Below, one piece after another: positions 6,953-15,405 of a stretch of DNA of 61,141 nucleotides. The position numbers were made by a program, and so were the translations under genes. Location of the stretch: contig JAFWKC010000048.1 in the NCBI GenBank assembly GCA_017514345.1, positions 1 through 61,141 on the forward strand. Direction: 5' to 3'. The DNA comes from Eubacterium sp. GTDB lineage: Bacteria; Bacillota; Clostridia; Oscillospirales; Acutalibacteraceae. The notes beneath the pieces are model-generated. The model saw only the letters and a list, made by a program, of their open reading frames with translations, was not told the origin of the DNA and made no database searches. Numbering within the stretch: the first letter of the stretch is position 1; each line of letters starts with the position of its first letter.

Positions 6953-8099
6953 AAACGTATTTTTCAATTGATACAACGCTGCCCTTGAATTCGTCAAGCA
7001 CGCCGTAGTTGCCAAGATTTCTGATTTTTCTCGGCATTTTTGACTTTTCAACGTAGAACTCGATAATATCGCTGTTATTAACTGCGTACTGATGCTTGCT
7101 GTCCGTGTGGCGGTCAGCCTTCTGGTCACAGAGGATAACGTTGATTTCCTTACCCGTTGAAAACGTAATCTTATACTTTGTACCGATTTTTGTACCGTAG
7201 TATGAACCGAGAGCTACGCAATAGCAGCCGTCAACCATTCTGATGCCCGTTTTCTTGTCAGTATAGCACTTCTTTGAACGAAGAAGCTTGTACTGCGGCG
7301 AGCTTTTGAGTGTAACTGCAGTATAAATTGCATAGGTCTTTGTTCTGCCGCTTACAGAAGGAAGTCCCATCTTTTTGAGGGTCTTTGCCTTTGTAGCCTT
7401 AGAATAACCGCTGTTCTTTGTAACGGTCTGGCCGTCCTCTTTGCCCGTTGCTACAGTCTTTGCCTTGTAGTAATAGGTTGTTGCGCCCTTGAGCTTTTTG
7501 TCAGTATACGACGTGTCGTCTGATGAAAGAGTAGCAATTTTCTTGTACTTCTTGCCCTTCTTCTTTCTGTAAAGCTCTACCTTTGCGCCCTTCTGAACGT
7601 TACTTACCTCAAGCTCAACGGAATTGCCGTTGCGCTCGCTGATTTCAATAGTCGGCTTGTTAAGCGCCGTTGTGAACTCCGTAACGCCGAGGAGTTCGTC
7701 TGTTGCTGCATTAATAATGCAATATTTGTAATTAGTATTCTCTTTTAAATCTGTGAGCTTAAGCTCTGTGTTCGGTGTGTAGATAACATCTTCCCATTTG
7801 TTCTGGATGATGTTGAACCTGCAAATTCTGTAGCTGATATAAAGGTCGCTGCTGCTCCAGCTAAGAACTGCGTTTGTTGCGTTTACATTTGATACTTTGA
7901 TTGAAAAATCATTTTTCTCCTGTTCGGCGTTTTCAATTGAAGAAATAATATCAAATTCGCTCTGCACTTCCGCTGCTGTGCCGCCTGGTGCGTTTGCATA
8001 AGAGTTTGTAGGTTCTTCGGCGTATGCAATTGCCGCTCCTGAGAAACAAAACAGAGCCGCGAGCGCTACCGAAACTACTTTAATCTTAAAATGTCTGAT
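6951..8099 (-). CDS. Secreted FN3-repeat protein with an apparent ATC start codon
   Basis: The product is 382 residues if it starts at ATC 8099-8097. A signal peptide (RHFKIKVVSVALAALFCFSG, cut near AYA) is followed by two fibronectin-III-like modules (about 60-145 and 150-240; the second contains AKVELYRKKKGKKYKK and TTYYYKAKTV). A C-terminal domain of about 130 residues contains YCVALGSYYGTKIGTKYKI and a later INVILCDQKAD; it may be a double-psi barrel of the RlpA/3D type, with low certainty. An AAAGGAG RBS lies 8 bases before the ATC. The only upstream in-frame start candidates lie in or ahead of the promoter -35/-10 region and would not be transcribed. No ATG, GTG or TTG occurs in frame between the RBS and the mature protein. 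It is either a rare ATC start or a gene silenced by one base change. Confidence 0.7.
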   Translation of the reverse strand: MRHFKIKVVSVALAALFCFSGAAIAYAEEPTNSYANAPGGTAAEVQSEFDIISSIENAEQEKNDFSIKVSNVNATNAVLSWSSSDLYISYRICRFNIIQNKWEDVIYTPNTELKLTDLKENTNYKYCIINAATDELLGVTEFTTALNKPTIEISERNGNSVELEVSNVQKGAKVELYRKKKGKKYKKIATLSSDDTSYTDKKLKGATTYYYKAKTVATGKEDGQTVTKNSGYSKATKAKTLKKMGLPSVSGRTKTYAIYTAVTLKSSPQYKLLRSKKCYTDKKTGIRMVDGCYCVALGSYYGTKIGTKYKITFSTGKEINVILCDQKADRHTDSKHQYAVNNSDIIEFYVEKSKMPRKIRNLGNYGVLDEFKGSVVSIEKYV

Positions 8100-8114
8100 A
8101 GTATTAACTCCTTT
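8097..8114 (-). promoter_or_regulatory. RBS and non-canonical start of the FN3 protein gene
   Basis: Minus strand AAAGGAG (8114-8108), 8 bases, then ATC (8099-8097). The RBS is near-consensus and fixes initiation here, although the codon is ATC. Confidence 0.6.
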
Positions 8115-8147
8115 GTAATTTTTTGTTACCAATTTGTAACGGTTAGG

Positions 8148-8176
8148 TTTATAACATAATTTCACCTCGTTGTCAA
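8148..8176 (-). promoter_or_regulatory. Promoter of the FN3 secreted protein gene
   Basis: Minus strand TTGACA (8176-8171), a 17-base spacer and TATAAA (8153-8148). It lies inside what would be the N-terminus of a longer reading frame, ruling out the TTG start at 8186. Confidence 0.8.
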
Positions 8177-8310
8177 ATTTTCGCAATTTTATTAGACTGA
8201 TTTAAGCCTTTGTGTCTTTTATTTTCGATTTTTGGCTGACAACTTCGCGTTTGTGTCAGTTTTGCGACATCTGTAGAAAGGAGTAAATGTGTTCAATTGT
8301 TACAAAAACC

Positions 8311-8338
8311 TTGACTTTTTTTGTGCATATACTATAAT
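8311..8338 (+). promoter_or_regulatory. Promoter of the FMN riboswitch-ribU transcript
   Basis: TTGACT (8311-8316), a 16-base spacer and TATAAT (8333-8338), ending about 11 bases before the riboswitch aptamer. The stretch 8187-8310 upstream holds no gene that I can support. Confidence 0.8.
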
Positions 8339-8348
8339 AGTATTGCAA

Positions 8349-8480
8349 ATATTTCGGGGCGGAGTGAAAATCTCCACCGGTGGTACAGTCCACGACTTCC
8401 CTTTGGGAACTGATACGGCGAAATTCCGTAACCGACGGTAATTAGCAAGCTTTTTGCTATAAGTCCGGATGAGAGAAATG
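8349..8480 (+). promoter_or_regulatory. FMN riboswitch (RFN element)
   Basis: Conserved RFN blocks are present in order: ATTTCGGGGCGGAGTGAAAA, TCTCCACCGG, GGTACAGTCCACGA, GAAATTCCGTAACCGAC, GGTAATTAGCAAGC and AAGTCCGGATGAGAGAA. FMN binding normally shuts off riboflavin synthesis or uptake. A terminator at 8508-8533 separates it from ribU, so control is probably by transcription termination. Confidence 0.97.
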
Positions 8481-8507
8481 TATTTATATAGGTATATAAA
8501 TATTAAC

Positions 8508-8533
8508 GCCCCCGAATTTCGGGGGCTTTCTTC
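8508..8533 (+). terminator. Riboswitch-controlled terminator
   Basis: GCCCCCGAA (8508-8516) pairs with TTCGGGGGC (8518-8526), followed by TTTCTTC. It is placed between the FMN aptamer and the ribU RBS as the expression platform. Confidence 0.85.
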
Positions 8534-8560
8534 GTCTTATTTGCAGAGGGAGGAATAAAT

Positions 8561-9166
8561 ATGAAAAACGAAAACAACAAAAAAAGAATAAGCACGCGCG
8601 TGCTTGCTGGCTGCGGTATGCTTTCGGCGGCTGCAATCGTTTTGCAGTATCTTGAAATACCTGTTCCGTTTATACCGAGCTTTATCAAGCTTGACTTTTC
8701 GGATTTGCCCGAGCTTATCGGTGCGTTCGCTTACGGTCCGCTTGCAGGCATATTCATCGCGCTTATCAAAAACGTCATTCACCTTGCCGTCAGCCAGAGC
8801 GGTTATATCGGCGAGCTGTCGAACTTTATTTTAGGCGCTTCGTTTTCTGGCGTCGCTGGCTTAATCTATATGAAAAACAAAACTATGAAGGGCGCGTTTG
8901 TCGGCGGCGTTGTCGGCACACTCGTTATGGCGGCAGTTAGCTTTCCGTCAAATCTCTTTATCGTTTATCCGTTTTATTATAACTTTATGCCCAAGGAGGT
9001 CGTACTGCAGGCATATCAGGCAATCGCTCCGCCAATGAAAAGCATCGAACAGTCGTTACTCGTTTTCAACGTGCCGTTTACTTTTATCAAGGGCATACTG
9101 TGCGTAGTAATATGTATGCTGATTTACAAGCCGCTTTCGCCCATACTTCACGGAAAAAAGCAATAA
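8561..9166 (+). CDS. ribU: Riboflavin ECF-transporter substrate-binding protein RibU
   Basis: A 201-residue S-component that binds riboflavin in the membrane and works with the shared EcfAA'T energising module, which is not in this window. Family features are visible: about six hydrophobic segments, PSFIKLDFSDLPELIGAFAYG near residue 45, GIFIALIKNVIHLAVSQSG near 65, and GELSNFILGASF near 87. Length is typical. GGGAGG precedes the ATG. The FMN riboswitch upstream confirms the substrate and indicates repression when FMN is plentiful. Confidence 0.95.
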   Translation: MKNENNKKRISTRVLAGCGMLSAAAIVLQYLEIPVPFIPSFIKLDFSDLPELIGAFAYGPLAGIFIALIKNVIHLAVSQSGYIGELSNFILGASFSGVAGLIYMKNKTMKGAFVGGVVGTLVMAAVSFPSNLFIVYPFYYNFMPKEVVLQAYQAIAPPMKSIEQSLLVFNVPFTFIKGILCVVICMLIYKPLSPILHGKKQ

Positions 9167-9208
9167 TATAATGTATATAATAATATAATTTATTTAATAC
9201 TTATTTAA

Positions 9209-9245
9209 CCTTCCTGTATATCATCTTGCATACAGGGAGGTTTTT
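9209..9245 (+). terminator. Hairpin with T-run that contains the efflux-operon RBS
   Basis: CCTTCCTGTAT (9209-9219) pairs with ATACAGGGAGG (9230-9240), with one G-T pair, followed by TTTTTATT and the ATG at 9249. It looks like the ribU terminator, but its right arm holds GGGAGG (9235-9240), the RBS of the adaptor gene. Read-through transcripts would have a buried RBS. Confidence 0.65.
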
Positions 9246-9248
9246 ATT

Positions 9249-11195
9249 ATGAAAAAACTGTTCAAAAAACTCAAAGGCTTAAATAAAAAACAAAAAATAC
9301 TCACCACGATTGTTGCACTGATGCTCGTTGCGGCAGTAGCGGCAAGCGCCGTATTTGCATCGGCAGGCAAAAAAAGCAGTCAGTCATACTCCTTCGTACG
9401 CACTACGACGCTTGAAAAGGGTACGCTTGAGGACAGCATTTCCGCAACGGGAACCGTTTCGAGTGCAAAAACGTCAAAGGTAACGACTAACCTGAACTAC
9501 ACGGTCAAGGAGGTTAACGTTTCCGTTGGCGACGAGGTAAAAAAAGGCGACACGCTGATTACGCTCGACTCCTCTGAGCTCGAAAAGCAGATTGAAAAGG
9601 AGGAGGAAAATCTCTCAAAGGCAAAATCCACGGCTCAGACTCAGTATAACAACGCAAGCTCGTCATATAACAAAGCAAAAAGTAAGCTCAGCTCTTACGC
9701 TTCAACGCTCAGCAGCGCTGAATCTGCATACAACACAGCAAAAACTCCATATGACAACGCAGTTGCAAGCCTCAAATCGTATCAGACGGCATACGACAAG
9801 GCGCTTTCTGACTACAACACCGCAGGCTCAAAGTATATCAAAAGGCTGTCGGAATACAACAGCGCGCTTGCAAAATACAAAAACGGAAGCGCTTCTGCTT
9901 CTGAGCTTCTGAAGGCGGCAGGCACGTATATCAACGCCGTACAGAATTATCTTGGCGGCTGTGATGTCGGTACGGTTGACATTTCTGACAGCGCTTCTTC
10001 TGCTCAAAGCAACGCAAGCGACAGCGCAGAGGGCTTCAGCGCGATGGCTTCTTCGCAGAACGCCTTGTCGACAAGCGTAAGCGTTACGCAGAGCGCAGAC
10101 GATATATGCAAAAACGTAATTTCTGAGGTTTACACGCTCACAGGCACGACGCTCGTTGCAAAGAGCGGAAGCAACACGCTTTACAAGCTCGGCATAAAGG
10201 CTCAGGCGCTCCGCGACGCAAAAACGGCGTGCAACTACTCCTCGGTAGAAAGCGCTTACAAATCGGCAAAAACGGCATACGACCAGGCAAAAACTACTAA
10301 TTCGCAGTACAAAACCGAGCTGTCACAGGCAAAAACTCAGCTCACACAGGCAAAGAAGGACCTTGAAAGCGCGTCGTCAAGCGATACGCTTACTGAGCTG
10401 AAATCACAGCTCGACGAGTGCAAGCTAAAGACAGAGCAGGACGGCACCGTTACAGCGCTCAGCGCAACTGTCGGCTCAACGTGCAATATGGACGCGGCGG
10501 CTACCGTTCAGGATTTAAGCTCGCTGCAGGTTGACATCACAATTGCAGAAGCAGACATCAACAACGCAAAAATCGGTCAGACATGCCACATTACCGACGA
10601 CGCTTCTGACGAAACGCTCGACGGAAAACTTACTCAGATTGACCCGACAAGCGATAACGGCTCGTTCGGCGCAACCGTTACAATCAATACTTCCACAAAC
10701 GATTTGCACATCGGTATGAACGCTTCCGTAAGCATTATTGTATCGTCGAGCGAAAACGTTTATCAGGTACCCGTTGACGCAGTTGGCGACGACAACGACA
10801 CAAGCTTTGTATACCGTAAAACCTCAGGAGAGGGTACGGATATGCAGTTTGAAAAGGTTACCGTTACGACGGGTAATTCAAACGACTATTATATCGAAAT
10901 CTCCTCAACAGAGCTTAACGAGGGCGACGTTGTACGCTCAAGCGCAGACCTCAGCGAGGGTATTGAAACGGTAAGCTCCGACAGCGACAGCAGCTCAAAT
11001 GCAGGCGGACTCTTCGGCGGTCTGTTCGGAGGAATGAGCAGCAACAAGGGCGGCGGTGATATGCCTACTCCTCCGTCGGGCGACTTCCCTGGCGGCTCAG
11101 GCTCCAGCTCCAGCTCTGGTTCAGGCTCAAAATCAAGCGGCGATATGCCGAGCCCGCCTTCGGGCGGATTTTCAGGCGGTGGTCAGAATGGCTAA
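9249..11195 (+). CDS. Efflux ABC transporter adaptor (MacA/HlyD-like) with long coiled coil and Ser/Gly tail
   Basis: A 648-residue membrane-fusion-type protein. An N-terminal anchor helix (about 18-40) is followed by a lipoyl-like half motif (GTVSSAKTSKVTTNLNYTVKEVNVSVGDEVKKGDTLITLD, 62-100) and a long coiled coil (about 104-395) rich in Ala, Lys, Ser and Tyr. The second lipoyl half (GTVTALSATVGS) starts near 402, then a beta-barrel region. The last roughly 75 residues are a low-complexity Ser/Gly/Pro tail with repeated P-P-S-G. Such adaptors pair with MacB-like ABC transporters, whose two subunits follow directly. The RBS lies in a hairpin. Cargo is unknown. Confidence 0.85.
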   Translation: MKKLFKKLKGLNKKQKILTTIVALMLVAAVAASAVFASAGKKSSQSYSFVRTTTLEKGTLEDSISATGTVSSAKTSKVTTNLNYTVKEVNVSVGDEVKKGDTLITLDSSELEKQIEKEEENLSKAKSTAQTQYNNASSSYNKAKSKLSSYASTLSSAESAYNTAKTPYDNAVASLKSYQTAYDKALSDYNTAGSKYIKRLSEYNSALAKYKNGSASASELLKAAGTYINAVQNYLGGCDVGTVDISDSASSAQSNASDSAEGFSAMASSQNALSTSVSVTQSADDICKNVISEVYTLTGTTLVAKSGSNTLYKLGIKAQALRDAKTACNYSSVESAYKSAKTAYDQAKTTNSQYKTELSQAKTQLTQAKKDLESASSSDTLTELKSQLDECKLKTEQDGTVTALSATVGSTCNMDAAATVQDLSSLQVDITIAEADINNAKIGQTCHITDDASDETLDGKLTQIDPTSDNGSFGATVTINTSTNDLHIGMNASVSIIVSSSENVYQVPVDAVGDDNDTSFVYRKTSGEGTDMQFEKVTVTTGNSNDYYIEISSTELNEGDVVRSSADLSEGIETVSSDSDSSSNAGGLFGGLFGGMSSNKGGGDMPTPPSGDFPGGSGSSSSSGSGSKSSGDMPSPPSGGFSGGGQNG

Positions 11196-11895
11196 GCCTG
11201 TAATAGAAATGAAAAATATAAAAAAGAGCTTTTTCATCGGCAAGCCCAACGAGCTTGAGGTGCTGCACGGAATAGACCTTACCGTTAACGAGGGCGAATT
11301 TCTCGCAATCGTCGGCGAATCGGGTAGCGGAAAAAGCACGCTTATGAACATTATCGGCGCGCTTGACAAGTGTACCGAGGGCTCATATATCCTCGACGGC
11401 ACGGACATTAACGCCGTAGGCGACAAGGAGCTTTCGGCGATAAGAAACAGAAAAATCGGCTTCGTTTTTCAGACGTTCAACCTTATCGGCAGACAGAATG
11501 CGCTCAAAAACGTAGAGCTTCCTATGCTGTACGGCGGACTGACAAAAAAGGAGCGCACTCAGCGCGCAAAGGAGCTGCTTGACGAGGTAGGAATGCTCGA
11601 CAGAACGAAGCACCGTCCGAACGAGCTTTCTGGCGGTCAGAAGCAGCGCGTCGCAATCGCACGCGCGATGGCTAACGACCCTTCGATAATCCTTGCCGAC
11701 GAGCCGACGGGCGCGCTCGACAGCAAAACCTCTGACAAGGTTATGGATATTTTTAAGCGCCTGAACACCGAAAAAGGCAAGACAATCGTGCTTATTACGC
11801 ACAACGGTGAGCTTGCCGAGCAGTGCGACAGAATTTTAACCCTGCGCGACGGTCATTTTGTTGACGAAAGGAGCGGTAAATATGGCAATATTTGA
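11188..11895 (+). CDS. ABC transporter ATP-binding protein, MacB/LolD type
   Basis: A 235-residue ATPase starting [15 protein letters not shown]. The ATG at 11188 overlaps the adaptor gene's end by 8 bases; upstream codons in this frame lie in the adaptor's Ser/Gly tail and are rejected. Walker [10 protein letters not shown] (about 46), Q-loop VFQTFNLIG (about 96), signature [14 protein letters not shown] (about 149) and Walker [13 protein letters not shown] (about 170) are all intact. It energises the adjacent FtsX/MacB-like permease. The pair probably exports a peptide or drug, or acts on the cell envelope. Confidence 0.95.
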   Translation: MAKPVIEMKNIKKSFFIGKPNELEVLHGIDLTVNEGEFLAIVGESGSGKSTLMNIIGALDKCTEGSYILDGTDINAVGDKELSAIRNRKIGFVFQTFNLIGRQNALKNVELPMLYGGLTKKERTQRAKELLDEVGMLDRTKHRPNELSGGQKQRVAIARAMANDPSIILADEPTGALDSKTSDKVMDIFKRLNTEKGKTIVLITHNGELAEQCDRILTLRDGHFVDERSGKYGNI

Positions 11896-13165
11896 AAACG
11901 TTTTGCTCGCTCTTGAGTCGCTGAAGCTTAATAAGCTTCGTTCGGTGCTTACAATGCTCGGCATAATTATCGGTATCGGCTCGGTTATTGCAATAAGCAC
12001 GGTAGGCTCCTCGCTTACGGGCTACGTCAGCGACAGTATGACGGCGCTCGGCGCTTCTTCGATAAACGTTTCGCTGACTCAAAAAAGCAGCGACGACGAA
12101 AACAGCAGTAATAACAATAAGGATTTCAGAGTAAAGATGTTCGCCTCTGAAACTCCCGACGAGTCGGATTTGATTACCGACGAAATGATTGAGGATTACA
12201 AGGCGGCGTTTCCGAACGACGTAAAATACGTTGAAAAAACCTGCTCCGTTGGCACGGCGACGTACGGCAGCGACGAAACAAGCGTCACCGTTACGGGCGT
12301 AGAGGCTGATTACAAGGACGCCGAGGACATCAAGCTTCTTTACGGCAGATTTATCAAGGACAGCGACGGCGAGCGCAAGCTTGCAGTAGTCGCAGACACC
12401 TTTGCCGAAAACACGCTCGGCTTAACTCCAAAAGACGCCGTCGGCGAAGAATTTACCGTTACGGTAAACAACACGCAGCAGAAATTCTATATTTCGGGCG
12501 TTTATAAATACGAAAGCGAAACTGCCTCGTCAGACGAGGAATCCTCGACAGACGAAACGACGGAAATGTATATCCCGCTTTCGACTGCAAGGCATATTAC
12601 AGGCTCAGGCGACGGTTATCAGTCAATCAGCATAAAAACAAGCGTTGACACAGACACATTAACCTTCCTTGACACCACAAATTCCTTCTTTTCTTCCTTT
12701 TATTCAAGTAATGATACCTGGGAAGTTGAAACAACCTCGCTTGAGTCTGTTATTTCTACTCTGACCGACGTTATCAATACCATAAGCTACGCTATCGCGG
12801 CTATTGCGGCCATAAGCCTGCTCGTCGGCGGTATCGGAGTAATGAATATTATGCTCGTATCAATCAGCGAGCGCACTAAGGAAATCGGCACGCGCAAGGC
12901 TCTCGGCGCGACTAACGGCTCAATACGAATGCAGTTTGTAACCGAATCTATGGTGATATGTCTTGTCGGCGGTATTATCGGCATTACGCTCGGTATGGCT
13001 CTCGGCGCGGGGCTCAGCAAGGTGCTTGGCTATTCAGCCTCGCCTAATATTACCTCAATTATTACGGCAGTCGGATTTTCGCTTCTGATTGGCTTAATTT
13101 TCGGCTACGCTCCTGCAAACAAGGCGGCAAAGCTCAATCCTATTGACGCTCTCAGATATGAATAA
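11882..13165 (+). CDS. ABC transporter permease, MacB/FtsX type
   Basis: A 427-residue permease. ATG 11882 is chosen because AAAGGAG lies ideally upstream, and it overlaps the ATPase stop by 14 bases. One helix near residue 18 (NKLRSVLTMLGIIIGIGSVIAIS) leads into a large extracytoplasmic MacB_PCD domain (about 40-290, with acidic Ser/Asp/Glu stretches). Three C-terminal helices follow, with the family segment GGIGVMNIMLVSISERTKEIGTRKALGA (about 318-345). The protein ends in the usual A-x-L-x-P-I-D-A-L-R-Y-E. It is the third gene of the adaptor-ATPase-permease operon. Confidence 0.95.
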   Translation: MAIFENVLLALESLKLNKLRSVLTMLGIIIGIGSVIAISTVGSSLTGYVSDSMTALGASSINVSLTQKSSDDENSSNNNKDFRVKMFASETPDESDLITDEMIEDYKAAFPNDVKYVEKTCSVGTATYGSDETSVTVTGVEADYKDAEDIKLLYGRFIKDSDGERKLAVVADTFAENTLGLTPKDAVGEEFTVTVNNTQQKFYISGVYKYESETASSDEESSTDETTEMYIPLSTARHITGSGDGYQSISIKTSVDTDTLTFLDTTNSFFSSFYSSNDTWEVETTSLESVISTLTDVINTISYAIAAIAAISLLVGGIGVMNIMLVSISERTKEIGTRKALGATNGSIRMQFVTESMVICLVGGIIGITLGMALGAGLSKVLGYSASPNITSIITAVGFSLLIGLIFGYAPANKAAKLNPIDALRYE

Positions 13166-13172
13166 ATAAAGG

Positions 13173-13201
13173 TTGCTATTTCCTTTATTATATAGTATAA
13201 T
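13173..13201 (+). promoter_or_regulatory. Promoter of the fructose-bisphosphate aldolase gene
   Basis: TTGCTA (13173-13178), a 17-base spacer and consensus TATAAT (13196-13201), followed by GGAGGG before the ATG at 13233. Confidence 0.75.
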
Positions 13202-13232
13202 ATATGAGATAAAATTTTAGGAGGGTAATATT

Positions 13233-14174
13233 ATGCCACTTGTAACTACTACCGAAATGTTTAAAAAAGCTTACGACGGCGGCTACGCTATCGGTGCTTT
13301 TAACGTAAACAATATGGAAATTGTACAGGGTATCACAAGAGCTGCAAAGAAGCTCGAGGCTCCAGTTATTCCTCAGTGCTCATCGGGCGCAAGAAAGTAT
13401 GCGAGCCACGATTATCTTGTTGCAATGGTTAAGGCTGCTGCAGAGGAAACGGGGCTTCCGATTGCTCTTCACCTTGACCACGGTCCTGATTTTGAAACAT
13501 GCAAAAGCTGTATCGACGGCGGTTTCACGTCAGTTATGATTGACGGCTCCTCGCTTCCTTACGAGGAAAACGTTAAGCTCACAAAGCAGGTTGTTGAATA
13601 CGCTCACGCTCATGGCGTTGTTGTTGAGGGCGAGCTCGGCACACTTGCAGGCGTTGAGGACGACGTTGTTGTTGAGGCAGGCAACGAATCATACACAAGA
13701 CCAGAAGAGGTTTATGACTTTGCAACACGCACGGGCTGTGATTCGCTTGCTATCGCAATCGGCACAAGCCACGGCGCATACAAGTTTAAGCCAGGTCAGA
13801 AGCCGCAGCTTCGTTTTGACATTCTTGAAGAGGTTGGAAAGCAGCTTCCTGACTTCCCGATAGTTCTTCACGGCGCAAGCTCTGTAAATCAGGAGCACAT
13901 CAAGATGATTAACGAATACGGCGGCTCAATGCCAGACGCTATCGGTATTCCAGAGGATATGCTTCGCCAGGCTGCTTCTATGGCAGTATGTAAGGTTAAC
14001 GTTGACTCGGATATCCGTATTGCAATGACGGCTGCGCTTCGTAAGCACTTTGCAGAAAATCCGACGCACTTTGACCCGCGTCAGTATCTCACACCTGCAA
14101 GAGACCTTATCGAAGAGGTTGTTGCTCACAAGATTGACGTAGTATTTGGTTCATCAGGCCACGCATTTGATTAA
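13233..14174 (+). CDS. fba: Class II fructose-1,6-bisphosphate aldolase
   Basis: A 313-residue zinc aldolase that interconverts fructose-1,6-bisphosphate with DHAP and glyceraldehyde-3-phosphate in glycolysis. Visible motifs: GAFNVNNMEIVQG (21-33), catalytic and metal region ALHLDHGPDFETC (about 78-90), VMIDGSSLPYEENV (about 102), VEGELGTLAGVED (about 134), AIGTSHGAYKF (about 176) and VLHGASSV (about 209). Length and start are typical. It is monocistronic, with its own promoter and a strong terminator. Confidence 0.97.
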   Translation: MPLVTTTEMFKKAYDGGYAIGAFNVNNMEIVQGITRAAKKLEAPVIPQCSSGARKYASHDYLVAMVKAAAEETGLPIALHLDHGPDFETCKSCIDGGFTSVMIDGSSLPYEENVKLTKQVVEYAHAHGVVVEGELGTLAGVEDDVVVEAGNESYTRPEEVYDFATRTGCDSLAIAIGTSHGAYKFKPGQKPQLRFDILEEVGKQLPDFPIVLHGASSVNQEHIKMINEYGGSMPDAIGIPEDMLRQAASMAVCKVNVDSDIRIAMTAALRKHFAENPTHFDPRQYLTPARDLIEEVVAHKIDVVFGSSGHAFD

Positions 14175-14187
14175 TAGAATAATTCAT

Positions 14188-14214
14188 AAGCCACAGACGT
14201 CGAGTCTGTGGCTT
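14188..14214 (+). terminator. Intrinsic terminator after fba
   Basis: AAGCCACAGAC (14188-14198) and GTCTGTGGCTT (14204-14214) with a 5-base loop, followed by TT. Confidence 0.85.
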
Positions 14215-14249
14215 TTCATTTTTTATAGTCTATTTTATTATTAATTATA

Positions 14250-14296
14250 TTATCCGTGCGAAGCGAGTAACCAAAAACGGCTAACGGCTAACGGAA
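14250..14296. repeat. Intergenic repeat with tandem GGCTAAC units
   Basis: GCGAAGCGAG is followed by ACGGCTAACGGCTAACGG. Related arms occur at 28563-28662 (CAGTTAGCAGT and CGGCTAACGGCTTACTGC), and a fragment lies near 31006. This points to a dispersed short-repeat family. Confidence 0.5.
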
Positions 14297-14479
14297 CTAC
14301 ATAAACGACGTTACAGCGTCGATTACGTCTGTGATTTTGTTTGCCGTTTTTTTGATGCTCTTTTTTGTGCCCGACATCGTGTCGGACTTCTTTGCGCTTG
14401 CCATCATCGTTACTGCCGAGCAAACGGCAAGCACGCCGCCCACGCCCTTCATAATATTTTTTGTTGTATTCATTTTCAT
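14297..14479 (-). CDS. Small hydrophobic/basic protein of unknown function
   Basis: A 60-residue protein beginning MKMNTTKNIMKGVGGVLAVC and ending TANKITDVIDAVTSFM. It has one hydrophobic segment (about 10-27) followed by a Lys/Ser/Thr-rich part. A strong RBS (TGGAGG) lies upstream of two nearby ATG codons, which makes the gene credible in spite of its size. The design resembles small membrane-associated proteins often found singly in clostridial genomes, but I recognise no named family. Confidence 0.6.
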   Translation of the reverse strand: MKMNTTKNIMKGVGGVLAVCSAVTMMASAKKSDTMSGTKKSIKKTANKITDVIDAVTSFM

Positions 14480-14566
14480 AAAAAATCCTCCAATACAAAA
14501 TTAATGCCTTTCAGCAATAATATTATTTGTATCAGGAGGAATAATAAAAATGTGAAATTTTGAAAA

Positions 14567-15037
14567 TTAAAGCTGTTTAATTGCCTGCCCCTTAATTCCA
14601 AGCAGGAAATTATTGAATTTTATTCCGTATGCTTCGCCGTCGGGAAACAGCTCAAGCAGCGGAATAAGCACAAATCGGCGTTCGTTATAGCGCGGGTGCG
14701 GCACGGTTAAATTTGACGTGTCGATTTTTACATTTTCGGCAAGTATTACGTCAAGGTCGAGCACACGCGGTCCGTTTTTTATCGTTCTGACTCTGCCGAA
14801 GCCTGCTTCTATTCCAAGGCATACGCCGAGAATTTCATTAGGCTCAAGCGTGCTTTCAATTTCGATACACGCGTTATAAAAGCTGTCCTGCTCAGCGTAG
14901 CCGACGGGCTCAGTTTCGTAAATTTTCGAGCGTCTGAGCACCTCGGTTTTCGGTACTAAATCAAACGCTGAAACGGCGTCCTCGATATTCTGTTTTCTGT
15001 CGCCGATATTAGTTCCGAGTCCTATAATATACTTCAT
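14567..15037 (-). CDS. folK: HPPK, 6-hydroxymethyl-7,8-dihydropterin pyrophosphokinase
   Basis: A 156-residue enzyme that transfers pyrophosphate from ATP to 6-hydroxymethyl-dihydropterin. Motifs: YIIGLGTNIGDRKQNIEDAV (3-22), YETEPVGYAEQDSFYNACIEIES (about 40-62), and the metal/ATP region RVRTIKNGPRVLDLDVILAEN (about 77-97) followed by VPHPRYNERRFVLIPLLEL. Last gene of folE-folP-folB-folK; it starts 5 bases after folB. Confidence 0.97.
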   Translation of the reverse strand: MKYIIGLGTNIGDRKQNIEDAVSAFDLVPKTEVLRRSKIYETEPVGYAEQDSFYNACIEIESTLEPNEILGVCLGIEAGFGRVRTIKNGPRVLDLDVILAENVKIDTSNLTVPHPRYNERRFVLIPLLELFPDGEAYGIKFNNFLLGIKGQAIKQL

Positions 15038-15042
15038 AATTA

Positions 15043-15405
15043 TTATACCCTTGAACGTGAAATTGATACAGCCATATACTCAAAATCGGCTTTTACGGGC
15101 GCTTCTGGCTTTTTTACTGTAACGTCGACGCGCTCTATCGCTTCAAATTCGCTTAAAACTGCGTCAGCGACTGTCTGAGCCGCTTTTTCGATAAGGTCAA
15201 AGCTCTCTGCCGTAAACACTCTGTTTATCAGCTTAACAACCCTTGCATAGCTCACAGTATCGTCTAAATCGTCGCTGTGACACGCTCTTTCAAGGTTTAA
15301 ATAGTAATCAAGGTCAATGTAAAAGCTTTGTCCGTTTTCCTTTTCCTCGGGGTTTACGCCGTGATATGCAAAGATTTTCAGGTTTTTCACGGTAATTTTA
15401 TCCAT
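15043..15405 (-). CDS. folB: Dihydroneopterin aldolase
   Basis: A 120-residue FolB that cleaves 7,8-dihydroneopterin to 6-hydroxymethyl-dihydropterin and glycolaldehyde. Typical features are IFAYHGVNPEEKENGQSFYIDL (11-32), the Tyr in DTVSYARV (about 50) and a C-terminal VTVKKPEAPVKADFEYMAVSI. The gene abuts folP with no gap and precedes folK, so the pathway steps are translated together. Confidence 0.96.
   Translation of the reverse strand: MDKITVKNLKIFAYHGVNPEEKENGQSFYIDLDYYLNLERACHSDDLDDTVSYARVVKLINRVFTAESFDLIEKAAQTVADAVLSEFEAIERVDVTVKKPEAPVKADFEYMAVSISRSRV

Noticed and set aside
8287-8337. 16-codon frame MCSIVTKTLTFFVHIL after AAAGGAG upstream of the FMN riboswitch
   Set aside because: It runs through the -35 and -10 of the riboswitch promoter, so it would need another transcript, and it has no similarity to anything known.
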